Source: Adiantum capillus-veneris (taxonomy: Eukaryota; Streptophyta; Polypodiopsida; Polypodiales; Pteridaceae). From it: DNA of 64,000 bases. Made by a program: the position numbers and the translations under genes. The notes beneath the pieces were generated by a model, which saw nothing but the letters and a program-made list of their open reading frames with translations, was not told the origin of the DNA and ran no database searches. Every line of letters begins with the position of its first letter. Positions within the stretch are counted from its first letter, which is position 1. The DNA lies in the NCBI GenBank assembly GCA_014529385.2, contig CM043952.1:154829557-154893556 (forward strand), written 5' to 3'. Positions 41,861-51,867 of this stretch are shown piece by piece.

Positions 41861-43836
41861 TTTTGAATTTTGTCACAAATCTTGACATTAATTTCTTCCT
41901 TCTCTTAATCAGAGTCATTATCAAAACTTGAAGAATCAGAAGTATCTGGACAGTACCATTCCTCTTTTTTGGTGCCTTTAGTGTTTGTTTGAGTGTTTTC
42001 TGTTGCAATTATATCTGATTTAATGCTCCCTATTTCCTCCATCAGCCCCTATACTGCAGCCAACATAGTCTCAGGAATCCCAGACCCTGACTGATCTGGT
42101 TGTGCTTTCTCAGAAGATGGGGCTGGTATCTTTCGAATGACTCGAGCATCAAAACTTCCTGGGTGCTCTGGTAGCTTCTTGGCTAAATCTTTTGTGATCT
42201 TTGCCGCCAGTCCTCTCTACTCCTGCCATTCATCAACTACCTTTCCTTTACCCTTTGCCTTCCACACCTCTCTCTGTTGAGCCCATTTTCTACTTTTAAG
42301 ACTGACTAGTTTTGCCGGCTCATCTGGAATTTCCTCAATGACCACCTCTTTGCTGTGTGTAACTGCTTGTATAGGAACTCGCTCTGGAGCCTTCACCTCA
42401 GTAGATGCAGTAGTAGGTGTTTTTGGACACTGAGCCGCAAAATGCCCATACTTGCCACAATTTAGACTTCGGTTCTAGAAATTACCATGACCCCGGCCAA
42501 CCCCGGCCAATACCCCTTGGTACTTGCCGCGCCTAGTACTAGTACCACTGGTACCTGATTTCTCTTCTTGGGGTACATTGGTAGTCTCCACTCTAAGTGG
42601 TTCAGCATTGATAAATGCCAGTACTACAGAAAAATCTTTTCTCTTCTTGAAGTGATGAATGAGAATGCCACAATTGTTCCATAAATGACCATATGCTTTG
42701 TAATAGGTACACTATGGACATTCATTGGAAACATGATCTTTAGATTTACACTTTGAACATCAAGTTTCTATTCTTCTAATTGGTTGCCTAGTTTGACTGA
42801 TTTTAGCAATCTGTCGGGCCATCTTGTCAATCTTCCTTGACCAGGACCCCTTCTTGGATTTGTCTTTGCTCTTTTCATCTGAGCTACTGAAGGTCTTATT
42901 GGAATCAAAATTCTCAGTGGAAGAACTTCCATTACTGGACCTCCTCTTCTTGTGACTCCTCTCCTCCTTTGCCTGTTGTTCAAGCTTCCGGATGCGCGCT
43001 ATACCAAATCATTGAATTTCTTCATTGGTGCGGGCACTTCCTGTTCCCTAAGCTCTTTTCTAATGGTGGCTCCTGTAGCTGCTTGGTTAGCTCCTTGACC
43101 TTCTCAACATAATTCTGACTGATAATTCTTCTTGTTTTATCTTATCCAGTCCACAGAGGATGTCTTCATCTCCTCTGTTGCTTGAATATTTCAGTCTGAA
43201 AGATTTGAGCAATTTGTTGTATGATCCGAGTTGGCAAGCTAGCTAATGGTAGTACCATTTCCTTGCTACATCCTTTAGTGTCTGAGGAGAGTATTCATCC
43301 CAGCCATATTCATGAATATTTTTCAGCTCAGCATACTGTTGAAAAGCTTAGATATGAACATCTTGATCATCTTTCTTCCCACCTTTGAACACTGGGAAAG
43401 AAATTTTCAATGAAGAGATATAATCATGCCAGTCAGTATCGTCTCTGCCTCTTTTGACCTTAGGAGACTGACTCCGTCTTCAGGACTTGTTGTAATGAGT
43501 CAGTATCAGCATCCCAATTAATCTCTTTGTCAGTCTGAGTACCGGTCTCTTCTTTGGCTTTCTACTAGAGCTATGACGACTACCCTTGTTGCCTTTGGTC
43601 CCACTATCCCTATGTGTGGTCTGAGAACTCTTGGCCTTGCGTTCTTCCCTCTCAGCCCTTCTCCTTCTGGACTGACTTGAGTGCTGAGAGTCCTTGGTCT
43701 CATCATCATGACTGTGCTCCTCCCTAGCCTTAGTCTTAGTCACCGGGTCCTTAGGATCAGAGTTTCCTTTTGGTTTCTCAGGAACAGGGTCAATGCGGTG
43801 TGATGGTTTACGACCACGACTAGTTTTGGGCGCCAT
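41861..43836 (-). pseudogene. Ty3-H gag
   Basis: ATG at 43836: 'MAPKTSRGRKPSHRIDPVPE', then a Ser/Arg/Lys-rich region ('SQHSSQSRRRRAEREERKAK'). The capsid-like part continues in another frame: 'WHDYISSLKISFPVFKGGKK', 'FQQYAELKNIHEYGWDEYSP', 'GSYNKLLKSFRLKYSSNRGD'. Three knuckle-like motifs follow: 'CSKCKSKDHVSNEC', 'CTYYKAYGHLWNNC' (second Cys lost) and 'CGKYGHFAAQCPK'. The tail reads 'KIQKLTIELDV' and stops at the insertion. Several stops and frameshifts. Multiple knuckles are typical of the long gag of this Ty3 group. Confidence 0.8.
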
Positions 43837-43954
43837 CCCTACAACTAAAAATTATAACTCGGAGAAGAGTTTTCTGGTCAACAAGCAAGCAGCTCTAACC
43901 ACCATGATCGCCAAAATGGAATTGGAGCTGATCTCTTGAAATAGTTGGTTCCAA
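43837..43954 (-). other. Ty3-H leader and primer-binding area
   Basis: Minus-strand LTR end TCTAACA is followed by TTGGAACCAACTATTTC. A TGG one base inside the LTR fits a primer-binding site, but I cannot name the tRNA. Confidence 0.55.
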
Positions 43955-44414
43955 TGTTAGAATTTAGAGCTATTGGTAAGTTATGAGTTCAATCAGTGAA
44001 ACTGAAATAGAGACTAGAATCTGGACTGAAATAGTTATTTGAACTGTAATGGTATATTAAAATGAGAGATAGACTGGACAATTGGAAAAGTGTTTGTAGT
44101 TTCAAATTCATAGTTTCGGAACAACCAGTACAAAGTATAACGGATTGAAGCTCAAATGATTACAGCAGCAGTAATGATTACAAGGTGAAGTTATAGGCGA
44201 AGAGATTGTAACTCAAGAAATACTTGGAAAGCTAAAACCAAGAGAACTAAGAAGTAAAAACCAAGAAGCCCGATTACAATGTAATGGGTGCAATTTATAG
44301 CCTTCTAGAAGTTATTGTAGTAACTGACGTCGTAATTACTGATGTGTGACTCATCCACTGGTCAGCTTTCTAGGAGATAGTTCTTGCATGTTGGGACCTT
44401 TTTCGCCTTCTACA
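43955..44414 (-). repeat. 5' LTR of Ty3-H (460 bp)
   Basis: TGTTAGAATT...CTTCTACA on the plus strand, so both orientations have TG...CA ends. In element orientation a TATA-like GGCTATAAATTGC lies at about 44292-44304. It interrupts the protease of Ty3-I exactly at 'AILDSG'. The second LTR is missing. Confidence 0.65.
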
Positions 44415-45348
44415 CCCACTATCTAGTATTGCCATGGTTTCTATGTCATTACATCTCACTCGAAGGATTGTGTTTTCTTCTTTCCCTTGGTAGTATTCTT
44501 TGACTTTGTTCATTGGAATAGATCGAATCTCTTTGTTATCCAATTCGTGTTTCATTTTTTCCAATTTTTTTGCGATTAGCCTTGTTATCCCCACCTTCTC
44601 TAGAGTTTTTGGTAGATCAATCCATAAATATGGTCTAATTTTTAACAATTCTCGTAAAGTAAGAATGCATTGGATGGGTGTAGACATGATTGAATGGATG
44701 TTGTCTACTTCTAAGGTCTGTTCCGCTCTCTTTATCTGAGTGGTTTTACACACTATGGATATCTCCCAAGTAAGAGGGTAATGTTTTCAAAGTCAACGGT
44801 TTAGACATTCCCGAAGCTTCAGTATGAAGTTCCCATACAAGGATTGTACATCCAGGTCCATATGAGGAGGTAGATTGTCTAACCAAACTTCCTCTATAGG
44901 AGTTGACTTCAGAGTTAGGCTCCCATCATTAATCTCTCTAACTTTTTTTCCATAACGAGGTTTCGATTTCGGCATCGGAAAATTTAGCATTCCAAAAGTA
45001 TTTCCCTCAGGTGTCCTAGAGTTTTATTCCACTTTCAGAGCTATTCATTCCATCAAAAATCTCAATCGAGCTACGATTCAGCAACTGCATTTTTCAACCC
45101 TCTTTTGGTAGTTTGTGTTGCAGAGCCTCTATAGCCATTATAGGTACATAGAGCGGCTTGGTTATCTTTCTCTATGCTTCTCGACCTAGATCTTGGCTTT
45201 GGCTATGGCATCGGCATCAACTCACAAGCTACAAGTTTCAGTGCTTGCGATATTTTGGTTCCAGTGGGAGCAGTTTTCTATGCGTACATGCATATGTTGG
45301 CACTTTTGACAATGTTTGAGCTCCTTTGAGAGCAGTTTGACTCCCCGC
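44415..45348 (-). pseudogene. Ty3-I gag-protease remnant
   Basis: Minus strand: 'NRSSIEIFDGM', 'MLNFPMPKSKPRYGKKVREI', 'STPIEEVWLDNLPPHMDLDV', 'PYLWIDLPKTLEKVGITRLI', 'ENTILRVRCNDIETMAILDS' (protease active-site DSG). The frame ends at once where the Ty3-H LTR begins, so Ty3-H inserted into the protease of Ty3-I. A frame break lies at about 44760-44790. The left part of Ty3-I is not seen beyond Ty3-H in this window. Confidence 0.7.
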
Positions 45349-45965
45349 TATCGTGCAGCTCCGCTCCCATGCTAAAAAATATGCCAAGGAGATGAAGATC
45401 AAGCTTATTGAAAGCCTACTTGATTAATGGTCAGTGATGAGGGCTTGTTAGCAGGCCAAGTTTAATGATTAATGTATGCCAGATGCGTCGTAAAAGGACC
45501 AACACATACCTTAATGATGCCAAAAATGATTATGCTTGAAGTGATCACAGATGGGACTAAAAGTGGATTGCTTGAAGTGCTCTACCGGCCTATCTTTACG
45601 GCTCGTCGATTGGAGCTACGGTGAAGAAGTTATGGCACATTGAAGTTTGAGTCGATTGCAGATCCATCCCGGATTGGACAACTACAGCTAAGGTGACAGA
45701 AATGAAATGAATGCACGGGCCTAAAGTGCTTACTTTGTGGAGCGTGTTGGTCTTTTCAGATCAGCGATCAGAGTTCCGGCTGCCAAGATACTGACCGTTA
45801 AAGATTCACCTGGGGCCAGTTCCGTGCCACGGTTCCGTGCCAGTCTAGTCGGCTTGGCCGGAGTGCCATCTGGTAATTTTTGAGCTTTATTCAGGTTTTG
45901 ATATGCGGGAGCAGCAAGTGCTTTGAGAGCCATCAAGGCTAAGAAATGAGCGAAGCCCACCTTGC

Positions 45966-46489
45966 GTGGAAGGAGGATCGGGTAAAGGCAGATTGAAGTA
46001 CGGAGGGACAACTGAAGACCTTCGAGCTCTTTTCGACATTATCAAGTCTTGTAGCAAACAAAAGGACCTACAGATGTGCACCAAAATACATGATGACATT
46101 CTTGATAGGGGGTTGCTTGAAGAGGAAATTTCGCTTGGAAATGCATTACTTAAAATGTATGCAAAATGTGGTGCACTCACAAAAGCCAGCAAATTGTTTG
46201 ATGAGCTCCCAGCAAGGAATGTTGTCAGATGGAATGCACTTATTGGTGCATATGCTCAGAGTGGGCTTGGTCATGAAGCATTGAGCTATTTTGGATGGAT
46301 GCAAAAAGAGGGGATTTCCCCTAAAACAGTTACTTACATTTGCATCCTAAAAGCCTGTGGGAGCATTGTAGTAGTTGAGAAAGGTGATGAGATACATGCA
46401 GAGATTGGGAGAAGTGGACTATTACAAGAAGATATCGTTCTTGGGAAGGCTTTAGTGGACATGTATGCTAAGTGTGGTGCCCAAGGGCC
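45966..46489 (+). pseudogene. PPR gene fragment inside LTR1
   Basis: The frame from 45966 reads 'MEGGSGKGRLKYGGTTEDLR', 'IIKSCSKQKDLQMCTKIHDD', 'ISLGNALLKMYAKCGALTKA', 'LPARNVVRWNALIGAYAQSG', 'HEALSYFGWMQKEGISPKTV', 'YICILKACGSIVVVEKGDEI' and 'IVLGKALVDMYAKCGA'. These are about four P/L/S-type pentatricopeptide repeats (the 35-residue helix pairs that bind organelle RNA in sequence-specific manner). It has no start of a transit peptide and is cut after 'MYAKCGA', so it is a piece of an organelle RNA-editing or processing factor gene. It lies upstream of the LTR TATA box. Confidence 0.9.
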
Positions 46490-47446
46490 AATGACCGCCC
46501 AAGGCAACTTAAGTGGCCGCCCACATGAGGTTCAATGGCCACCCTATTTTAAAAGGGTGGTGTGAAAAAAATAATGGGAGGCCATGGCATTCAGAAAACG
46601 GGATGAGCACAGCCAGGAGAAAACCAGCTCGTGTTGGATCTGACGAGCATCGGATGCGCATGGCCAAGCAACAAAAGTTGCTCAGCACGGCGGCGCGATG
46701 CTATTCGGAAGTGATGTTGGCAAATTTCGTGCTATCACCATCCAGGCTTGCCACATCATCAAAGAGATTCATGCGCCACATGAGTCACGGCGCCATGACT
46801 GATGGGCTTAGGCAAATATAGCGAGGCATCAAAGAAGGCAGCGCGGGGAGAATCAAAGGAAATCTCTCTCTTCCTCTCTCTCGTCCTCGGCTCGAAAGCC
46901 GATCTCTCTTCCTCTCTGTCATCCTCGGCTTGGAAGCCGATCTCTCTTCCTCTCTCTCGTCCTTGGCTTGGAGAAGCAAGGAAAGGAGCCGATCTCTCTT
47001 TTTCTCTATCGTCCTTGGCTAGGCACTTCCTCTCGCTCTTGTGTTGGAGAAACGAAGCAAGGGAAAAATGATAACGGAGGGTTTTTAGGGCTCAAGAAGG
47101 AGGAAGATAGGAGAGCTCGGAGGGAGAAGCCGATCTCTCTTCCTCTCTGTCATCCTCGGCTTGGAAGCCGATCTCTCTTTTTCTATCTCTCGTTCCCGGC
47201 TATAGCAAAACAAGAAGAGGATACGAAGAAGCAAGGCAGGGCAAGGGTTACGAAGGATAGTAAGAAGCAAAAGGGGAGGGCCTTCTACCGCTCTCTCTTG
47301 CTCTCGCCGCTCGCTCTATCGCTCTCAAGCCACGACAAAAGCGAGATATTATGTTCTCATTGCAGACAAAAGCGATGTATCATTACTCTTGGTCGGATTT
47401 GTGAAGATTAAGATCCATAAGCTGGAGATTTGCCCTAGTATTGCTG
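46490..47446 (+). other. Extra segment of LTR1 with a 38-40 bp minisatellite
   Basis: It follows the PPR code directly. 46490-46850 shows no known motif. From 46861 a unit like GCCGATCTCTCTTCCTCTCT plus CATCCTCGGCTTGGAA is repeated at about 46861, 46899, 46937, 46988, 47129 and 47168. LTR2 lacks all of it. Confidence 0.6.
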
Positions 47447-47587
47447 CTAGTGGCAGGAATTGTGATCTGGAAGTAGGCAAAGGAGTAGTAGGGTACAAAG
47501 GAGAGAGGATAATATCTCTCTACTGTATTTGGGAGATACAAGGACATCAACCAGAGAATTTACTAGATACTTACGTCTTAATCTACT

Positions 47588-47593
47588 TATAAA
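47588..47593 (+). promoter_or_regulatory. TATA box of LTR1
   Basis: ACTTATAAAGGCTC; the same context is conserved in LTR2 (51516-51522), which supports a functional U3/R promoter at one time. Confidence 0.6.
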
Positions 47594-47878
47594 GGCTCTA
47601 ACGATAGACGTAAGTGAAGATTTTATAGGCTTGGTCTAATTCGAGAGCATTAAACTCTCTTAACTCCATCGTTGCCATTAACGGAAAACATTTGTAATCG
47701 AATTCCACTTCAACTAATCGTTAGCAGCTTAAACCATTATGGCTGTCAAGTTTTAAGCATTTAAGGTGTTTTCAGAGTCTTTTGCTTTGTGTTTGGCATC
47801 TGGTCTCTCGCACCTCCCACAACCAGAGGCCCGGTGCCTGCCCTGCTCATGTTTCGAAAACATATGCCCCGAAATCTT

Positions 47879-47892
47879 TGGTGAACCCGACG
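47879..47892 (+). other. Primer-binding site after LTR1
   Basis: TGGTGAACCCGACG, four bases after the LTR end; shared with Ty3-F, but the site decays after ...GACG. Confidence 0.75.
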
Positions 47893-47949
47893 CCATTATA
47901 GTTAAAGCAGTTAAGATTTCAGTGCCAATGGATTTGATCAAAATCTGGT

Positions 47950-49761
47950 AGTTTACAGATTTGCCAAAAATGATGGAATTGGTTCAGGGGTATCTACAGG
48001 AAGCAAAAGCCATGCAGATAAAAAAGAAGACTGATGATGCTGTAGAGCTAGCACTTCATGCTGTTAGGGAGCAGTTTTATATTTTTCAGGGATATGATCC
48101 ATAAGGTTTTATTGCATGTTACGAAGCTGAGATGAAGAGCCAAAATGTTCCAGAACATCAGATGATTGCACCTTTTTTGAGGAGGTTGTAAACTCGGATT
48201 TTGAAAACCAGGTTCGAGAACTGGCAGAAGTATATCCCACACGGTGGGAGTATTTTGTAGAGGAGTTTATTTATGAAATCTCAAGGATTGTCTTCAGTAA
48301 AGGCGAAGGGGATCACATGCAGATCGTCAACTATGATGAATTTTGGGAGCATATTTCTGCAAGAATCAAATCCAAAGAAAATGCGGAGTTAAAAGTAGCA
48401 GATTCAATTTCAGAGGAACATATTTTGAGCAACAAAGAAAAGATAAACGATGAATTTAATGTTGAAACAGGCTTATATGAAATATTTTCTAAGACTGCTT
48501 GCATGGACGCTACCTCTAATAATGGTTCCAGTGAAGACATAGACTGTATAGCAAGTGGTTCACAAATTGTTGACCTTGACATGGATTATTCTGAAGGAGT
48601 TCATCAAGTAGATGAGCCTCTTCAGGATATTTCTAAAACTATCAGCACTATAGGCGAGCAGGACAACATATTTGCTATAGATGATTGCATAAATAAATAC
48701 ACAGTAGCTAATGAAGTGACTAAGATTGTGGACCCAGCACAGGATGAGCCGAGGATGTCAATGAACCTATGAATGCTACTAACAATATGCTTGTAGATGA
48801 TGTTATCATAGAAGAGGATGCTATAATCGGTGAATTTATGTCTAGATATGAAGGAGATGTTTATGGGAGTATAGAAGAGCTTTTTGATGCGTATACCTCT
48901 TCAGAGGGGGTGCCAGATGAGCCTTTATAGTTCTATAATGTATTGCTAAGTGCAGATGAGGAAGCAGAGGATGATATGGATGAGTATGAAGATTGCTCCG
49001 ATCATGCTGATTGTGAACAGATTATAGACAAGGATTTTACATCTATGCTTGTACGTGGGCTGCATATGGAGATAACCCCTACAGTTTTGATTAATGTTGA
49101 GACTTCTAAGGGTGGTTTTCCCGAGGATGTTGTGGATGAAGATCTACATGATAAAGCTGTTTTTCATGATCAAGCAGAAATCCCAACAAGTGAAAAATCG
49201 TCTGATGATACAGGTCGAGAAATTCCCAAGGTTTTTTGTGATGGCTATGAAGCTAGAGGGGGTGATGATGCTAAATCATCCTTGATATTTCATAAAGTGC
49301 ACATGGTTTTTCATTTGCTTGGACAATGTGCTAGATGTGGTTGGATTTGGATGCTATTCCTATTGATGCTTATGTCAATGATCTCTTGGTTGCTAGTAAA
49401 AGGGAGTCAGATTTCTTTAATTCTTTCTAGTAACAAGCTTAAGTTGCCAATAGTTTACGGGATGTGGGTGCTGCACTATGCTTCAGGTGAAGCTCTAGGA
49501 TATTGTGAAGCTCATCAATGTTATGTGATCTCGATGGTGTTTGATCCAAGAGATTCTAAGGATATTCATAAGAAGATTCAATATGGATGGATACTGATCA
49601 GTATGCATAGTAATTGCATGCTATTTGAACCAAGGGTAGCATATTTGAACCAGAAATGCGTGATGTTGATTGATACTGGAAATGTATGCTTATGTGGCTA
49701 TTATGATTCTCTAGTGAGTGGGAAATTCCTTATTATCCCACTTGATCCTGGGGGTTACTAA
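47950..49761 (+). pseudogene. Internal ORF of element J, copy 1 (acidic, gag-like start)
   Basis: The first part reads 'PKMMELVQGYLQEAKAMQIK', then frameshifts. From 48317 an acidic stretch follows: 'MQIVNYDEFWEHISARIKSK', 'DIDCIASGSQIVDLDMDYSE'. A stop falls near 48930, then 'LSADEEAEDDMDEYEDCSDH' and, from 49430, 'LPIVYGMWVLHYASGEALGY', 'CYVISMVFDPRDSKDIHKKI' to 49761. The stretch corresponding to 'LDREIKEITERSK' of copy 2 is deleted. No pol motif. Function unknown; see copy 2 for the gag comparison. Confidence 0.6.
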
Positions 49762-50332
49762 AGTGCAAGTTGTAAATGTTGAGGATGCAAGATGTCTGGT
49801 ATAGCAAGTTGACACGATATTTTGGTTTCTAGATGATGCTAAGTCAGAAGAGTGTTTGGTTATGCATTCAATAAGATTACATGGCTGGATTCCAGTTGTC
49901 TTATTTGGATAATTGATGAAGTATCTTCACATCTTTTGAGTTGGTTCTGCTACTAGAACTTGAAGTAAAGGACTTGACAGCCATTCCGTGTGCAGACAGA
50001 GTAAGGCATACTTGAGCTGGACAGGGTTCCTTAAAGAGAGCTTAATGGTCAAGCTATGTGAATCATTAACTGGAGCACTTGAGTCTCGCGGGGTTCACTA
50101 AACAAGTTATCCATGATTGAATGCTTTGAAGATACGGCAGATACAGTTCATAGATTTTTGATGGACAGCTACCTAATGATTAAGCTAGAACATTGATGAT
50201 AGAGTATAAGACTTATTTCATTTTTCATATTTTTACCAGTTACGTGAGTCTGATGATGGAAAAGAGCTTAATGTACATGTAGTATATGCAGATTGAAGTG
50301 CAGTTGGCACAGACTGGAGGCTGTGCAGGTTC
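49762..50332 (+). other. 3' non-coding part of internal region 1
   Basis: 570 bp with no protein-like frame, leading into the polypurine tract. Internal 2 lacks it because Copia-K begins earlier. Confidence 0.5.
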
Positions 50333-50344
50333 AAAGGGGGTGGA
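50333..50344 (+). other. Polypurine tract before LTR2
   Basis: AAAGGGGGTGGA then TGTCGTGC. Compare AAGAAGGGGGTGGA then TGTTGTGC in Ty3-F. Confidence 0.82.
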
Positions 50345-50950
50345 TGTCGTGCAGCTCCGCTCCCATGCTAAGAAATATGCCAAGAAGATGAAGATCAAGC
50401 TTATTGAAAGCCTACTTGATTAATGGTCAGTGATGAGGGCTTGTTAACAGGCCAAGTTTAATGATTAATGTATGCCAGATGCGGCTTAAAAGGACCAACA
50501 GATACCTTAATGATGCCAAAAATGATTATGCTTGAAGTGAGCACAGATGGGACTAAAAGTGCAGTGCTTGAAGTGCTCTACCGGCCTGTCTTTACGGCTC
50601 GTCGAGATTGGAGCTCCGATGAAGAAGTTATGGCATATTGAAGTTTGAGTCGATTGCAGATCCGTACCGGATTGGACAACTGTAGCCGAGGTGACAGAAA
50701 TGAAATGAATGCACGGGCCTGAAGTGCTAACTTTGTGGAGCGTGTTGGTCTTTTCAGTTCAACGATCGGAGTTCCGATTGCCAAGATACCGGCCGTCAAA
50801 GATTCACCGCGGGCCGGTTCCGTGCCAGTCTAGTCGGCTCGGCCAGAGTGCCATCTGGGAATTTTTGAGCTTTATTCAGGTTTTGATATGCGGGAGCAGC
50901 AAGTGCTTTAGGAGCCATCAAGGCTAAGAAACGAGCGAAGCCCACCTTCC

Positions 50951-51370
50951 GTGGAAGGAGGATCGGGTAAAAGCAGATTGAAGTACAGAGGGACAACTGA
51001 AGACCTTCGAGCTCTTTTCGACATTATCAAGTCTTGTAGCAAACAAAAGGACCTACAGATGTGCACCAAAATACATGCTGACATTCTTGATAAGGGGTTG
51101 CTTGAAGAGAAAATTTCTCTTGGAAATGCATTACTTACCATGTATGCAAAATGTGGTGCACTCACAAAAGCCAGAAAACTGTTTGATGAGCTCCTAGTAA
51201 GGAATGTTGTCACATGGAATGCACTTATTGGTGCATATGCTAAGAGTGGGCTTGGTCATGAAGCATTGAGCTATTTGGGATGGATGCAAAAAGAGGGGAT
51301 TTCCTTTAATACAGTTGCTTACATTTGCATCCTGAAATCCTGTGGGAGCATTGGAGCATTTGCATCCTAA
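50951..51370 (+). pseudogene. PPR gene fragment inside LTR2
   Basis: From 50951: 'MEGGSGKSRLKYRGTTEDLR', 'CTKIHADILDKGLLEEKISL', 'GNALLTMYAKCGALTKARKL', 'VVTWNALIGAYAKSGLGHEA', 'YLGWMQKEGISFNTVAYICI', 'LKSCGSIGAFAS' and a stop. About three repeats, colinear with LTR1. The end shows a short repeated block (CATTTGCATCCT twice, at 51329 and 51358), which marks the join where the longer LTR1 segment is absent. The fragment retains an open frame despite decay elsewhere. Confidence 0.9.
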
Positions 51371-51515
51371 AAGCTAGTGGCATGAATTGTGATGTGGAAG
51401 TACGCAAAGGAGTAGTAAGGTACAAAGGAGAGAGGATAATCTCTCTCTACTGTATTTGGGAGATACAAGGACATCAAGTAGGGAATTTTACTAGATACTT
51501 ACGTCTTAATCTGCT

Positions 51516-51522
51516 TATAAAG
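51516..51522 (+). promoter_or_regulatory. TATA box of LTR2
   Basis: GCTTATAAAGGCTC, conserved with LTR1. It lies about 145 bp after the PPR fragment and 280 bp before the LTR end. Confidence 0.62.
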
Positions 51523-51806
51523 GCTCTAACGACAGACGTAAGTGAAGATTTTACAGTCTTGGTCTAATTCGAGAGCATTAAACTCTCTTAACTCCATCGG
51601 TGCCATTAACGGAAAACATTTGTAATCGAATTCCACTTTGGCTAATCGTTAGCAGCTTAAACCATTTTGGTTGTCAAGTTTTAAGCATTTAAGGTATTTT
51701 TAGAGTCTTTTGCTTTGTGTTTGGCATCTAGTCTCTTGCACCTCCCATAGCTAGAGGCCCGGCCCCTGCCCGGCTCATGTTTCGAACACATATCCCCCGA
51801 CATCTT

Positions 51807-51823
51807 TGGTGAACCCGACGTGA
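51807..51823 (+). other. Primer-binding site after LTR2
   Basis: TGGTGAACCCGACGTGA, identical over 17 bases to that of Ty3-F (20288-20304), again four bases plus offset after a GACA LTR end. Confidence 0.85.
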
Positions 51824-51867
51824 AATGAGCCGGGGTGGGAGGTAAAGATGGAGATGCCATAATAGTT

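Larger units (their letters stand above)
34054..44414 (-). mobile_element. Ty3-H, Ty3/gypsy element with an extra 3' ORF (lacks 3' LTR)
   Basis: On the minus strand from right to left: 5' LTR (43955-44414), leader, gag with several zinc knuckles, a 2.6-kb insertion, protease, RT, integrase and a further ORF. RNase H is missing. No second copy of the LTR is present to the left; the element stops at the tRNA-like array at 34053. Order PR-RT-IN is that of Ty3/gypsy. Confidence 0.82.
45349..47874 (+). repeat. LTR1 of element J (2.53 kb)
   Basis: It opens TATCGTGCAGC (TG changed to TA) and ends CCCCGAAA. It matches LTR2 from 45349 to about 46375 and from about 47446 to 47874. Between these, LTR1 holds about 1.07 kb absent from LTR2: more PPR code, an unplaced segment and a minisatellite. 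Confidence 0.75.
50345..51802 (+). repeat. LTR2 of element J (1458 bp)
   Basis: TG...CA ends (TGTCGTGCAG...CCCCCGACA), set by the polypurine tract on the left and primer-binding site on the right. It contains a PPR fragment and a TATA box in the order U3, TATA, R/U5. Confidence 0.82.

Noticed and set aside
45730-46192. Minus-strand ORFs conserved between the two LTRs of element J (also 50578-51213)
   Set aside because: They are antisense shadows of the duplicated LTR and PPR code; the conservation comes from the DNA repeat itself.
45966-46489. A functional PPR gene
   Set aside because: Only three to four repeats, no targeting peptide, truncated at both ends and inside an LTR.
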